Positions 63,514 to 64,000 of a stretch of DNA of 64,000 nucleotides are shown in pieces. The position numbers and the translations under genes are program-made. The DNA is from Bin55 sp963664665 (GTDB lineage Bacteria > Pseudomonadota > Gammaproteobacteria > Pseudomonadales > Azotimanducaceae), in NCBI GenBank assembly GCA_963664665.2, contig CAXXMH010000004.1, positions 682,001 through 746,000 on the forward strand, read 5' to 3'. The notes beneath the pieces are model-generated. The model worked only from the letters and a program-made list of their open reading frames with translations. It was not told the origin of the DNA and ran no database searches. Every line of letters starts with the position of its first letter. Position 1 is the stretch's first letter.

Positions 63514-64000
63514 CTGAATAAGTCGTCTTCTAGTGGGCGATTGATGATGGCTGCGTTTTGATTACTGCAGCCGGTGTCTGTGCCTCGAACGATCACTATG
63601 GGAATACGTTCGTCGGTTTCACCCATCGCAAGTGTCGCCATTGCAGCGATACTGTCGGCGCGATTGATCATGGTGATTTTTAGTTCTCGTCCGTGCAGAT
63701 CGAATCCACCACGACGGTCATCTAATACCATCATGTGGCTTGCTCCGATGGCAATCCCAACAGTACCGAGTCGCCACGGTCGATTTGCTGAATCAGTAAT
63801 GAGAACGCCGATCTGTTTTCCGGTTTCTTGCTCAATCGCGTTTTGAATTCTCTTGGCGCTTAGATCGGGATCCAGGGGTAGTAGTAACGCCGAGCCTTCC
63901 TTGCCGTGCTCGATATTGGATTGATCGATGCCGGCATTTGCACCTACGTGCCCGAGTCTGTGGCGTACGATTAGTACACCCAGTTTTTTCCGCACGATAT
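63510..64000 (-). CDS. cofE: Coenzyme F420:L-glutamate ligase, 5'-truncated by the window edge
   Basis: About 163 residues are visible; the family is near 250, and the frame runs off the right edge, so the N-terminus is missing rather than absent. Seen: GHVGANAGIDQSNIEHGKEG, ALLLPLDPDLSAKRIQNAIEQ, VLITDSANRPWRLGTVGIAIG and ELKITMINRADSIAAMATLAMGE, all CofE/FbiB-N hallmarks. It adds gamma-linked glutamates to F420-0. A C-terminal nitroreductase domain as in actinobacterial FbiB is absent: the protein ends right after the ligase domain. Confidence 0.94.
   Translation of the reverse strand, partial: IVRKKLGVLIVRHRLGHVGANAGIDQSNIEHGKEGSALLLPLDPDLSAKRIQNAIEQETGKQIGVLITDSANRPWRLGTVGIAIGASHMMVLDDRRGGFDLHGRELKITMINRADSIAAMATLAMGETDERIPIVIVRGTDTGCSNQNAAIINRPLEDDLFR

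Noticed and set aside
1..64000. tRNA, rRNA and CRISPR arrays
   Set aside because: Intergenic gaps were read for cloverleaf ends, rRNA landmarks and regularly spaced repeats; none was found by eye. A tRNAscan-type run would be decisive.

Overview
The window looks like chromosome from a heterotrophic, probably marine gammaproteobacterium. The evidence is the argH / hemC-hemD-hemX-hemY block next to rho, two very large TonB-dependent receptors, many predicted lipoproteins, and a Lrp-controlled indolepyruvate oxidoreductase. By eye the base composition is about 50% G+C. The assignment rests on gene order and protein families only; no rRNA or tRNA gene was seen.

Layout. 1-9.7 kb: the 3' end of a biotin-dependent carboxyltransferase, a divergent Lrp regulator / indolepyruvate oxidoreductase pair, mnmH with a SEL1-repeat lipoprotein, a decayed IS200/IS605 (TnpB) relic, msrA, an MFS exporter and a SnoaL-like protein. 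9.7-17.5 kb: a Nudix hydrolase, then a co-directional group made of an exported M14 carboxypeptidase fused to an argininosuccinate-lyase-like domain, a TonB-dependent receptor, a ClpP-like serine protease and a KANL3/Tex30-type hydrolase. 18-23 kb: a VapBC-like toxin-antitoxin pair with a perfect palindromic operator, facing a bacterial RNA-repair cassette (Pnkp + Hen1). 23-34.7 kb: a Baeyer-Villiger monooxygenase, an FAD oxidoreductase, and housekeeping genes (hemB, argH, hemC, hemD, hemX, hemY, rho).

34.8-56 kb is the most unusual region. It holds four exported FG-GAP/ASPIC-UnbV (CRTAC1-type) beta-propeller proteins and five exported TPR proteins, mostly in tight unbV-TPR or TPR-unbV pairs. 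It also holds three small SEL1-like paralogs sharing a two-cysteine motif and one 1393-residue TonB-dependent receptor with Asp-rich calcium-loop-like insertions. The pairs nearest the receptor are lipoproteins and lie on both sides of it, so the set may be an outer-membrane uptake or surface complex. Function is not known.

56-64 kb: a questin-oxidase-like protein, a Rieske oxygenase translationally coupled to a beta-lactamase-fold lipoprotein, a HicAB toxin-antitoxin pair, a small graveyard of mobile-element pieces (IS256-type fragment and a 120-bp inverted-repeat element), and a coenzyme F420 operon (cofE-cofD-cofC) that runs off the right edge.
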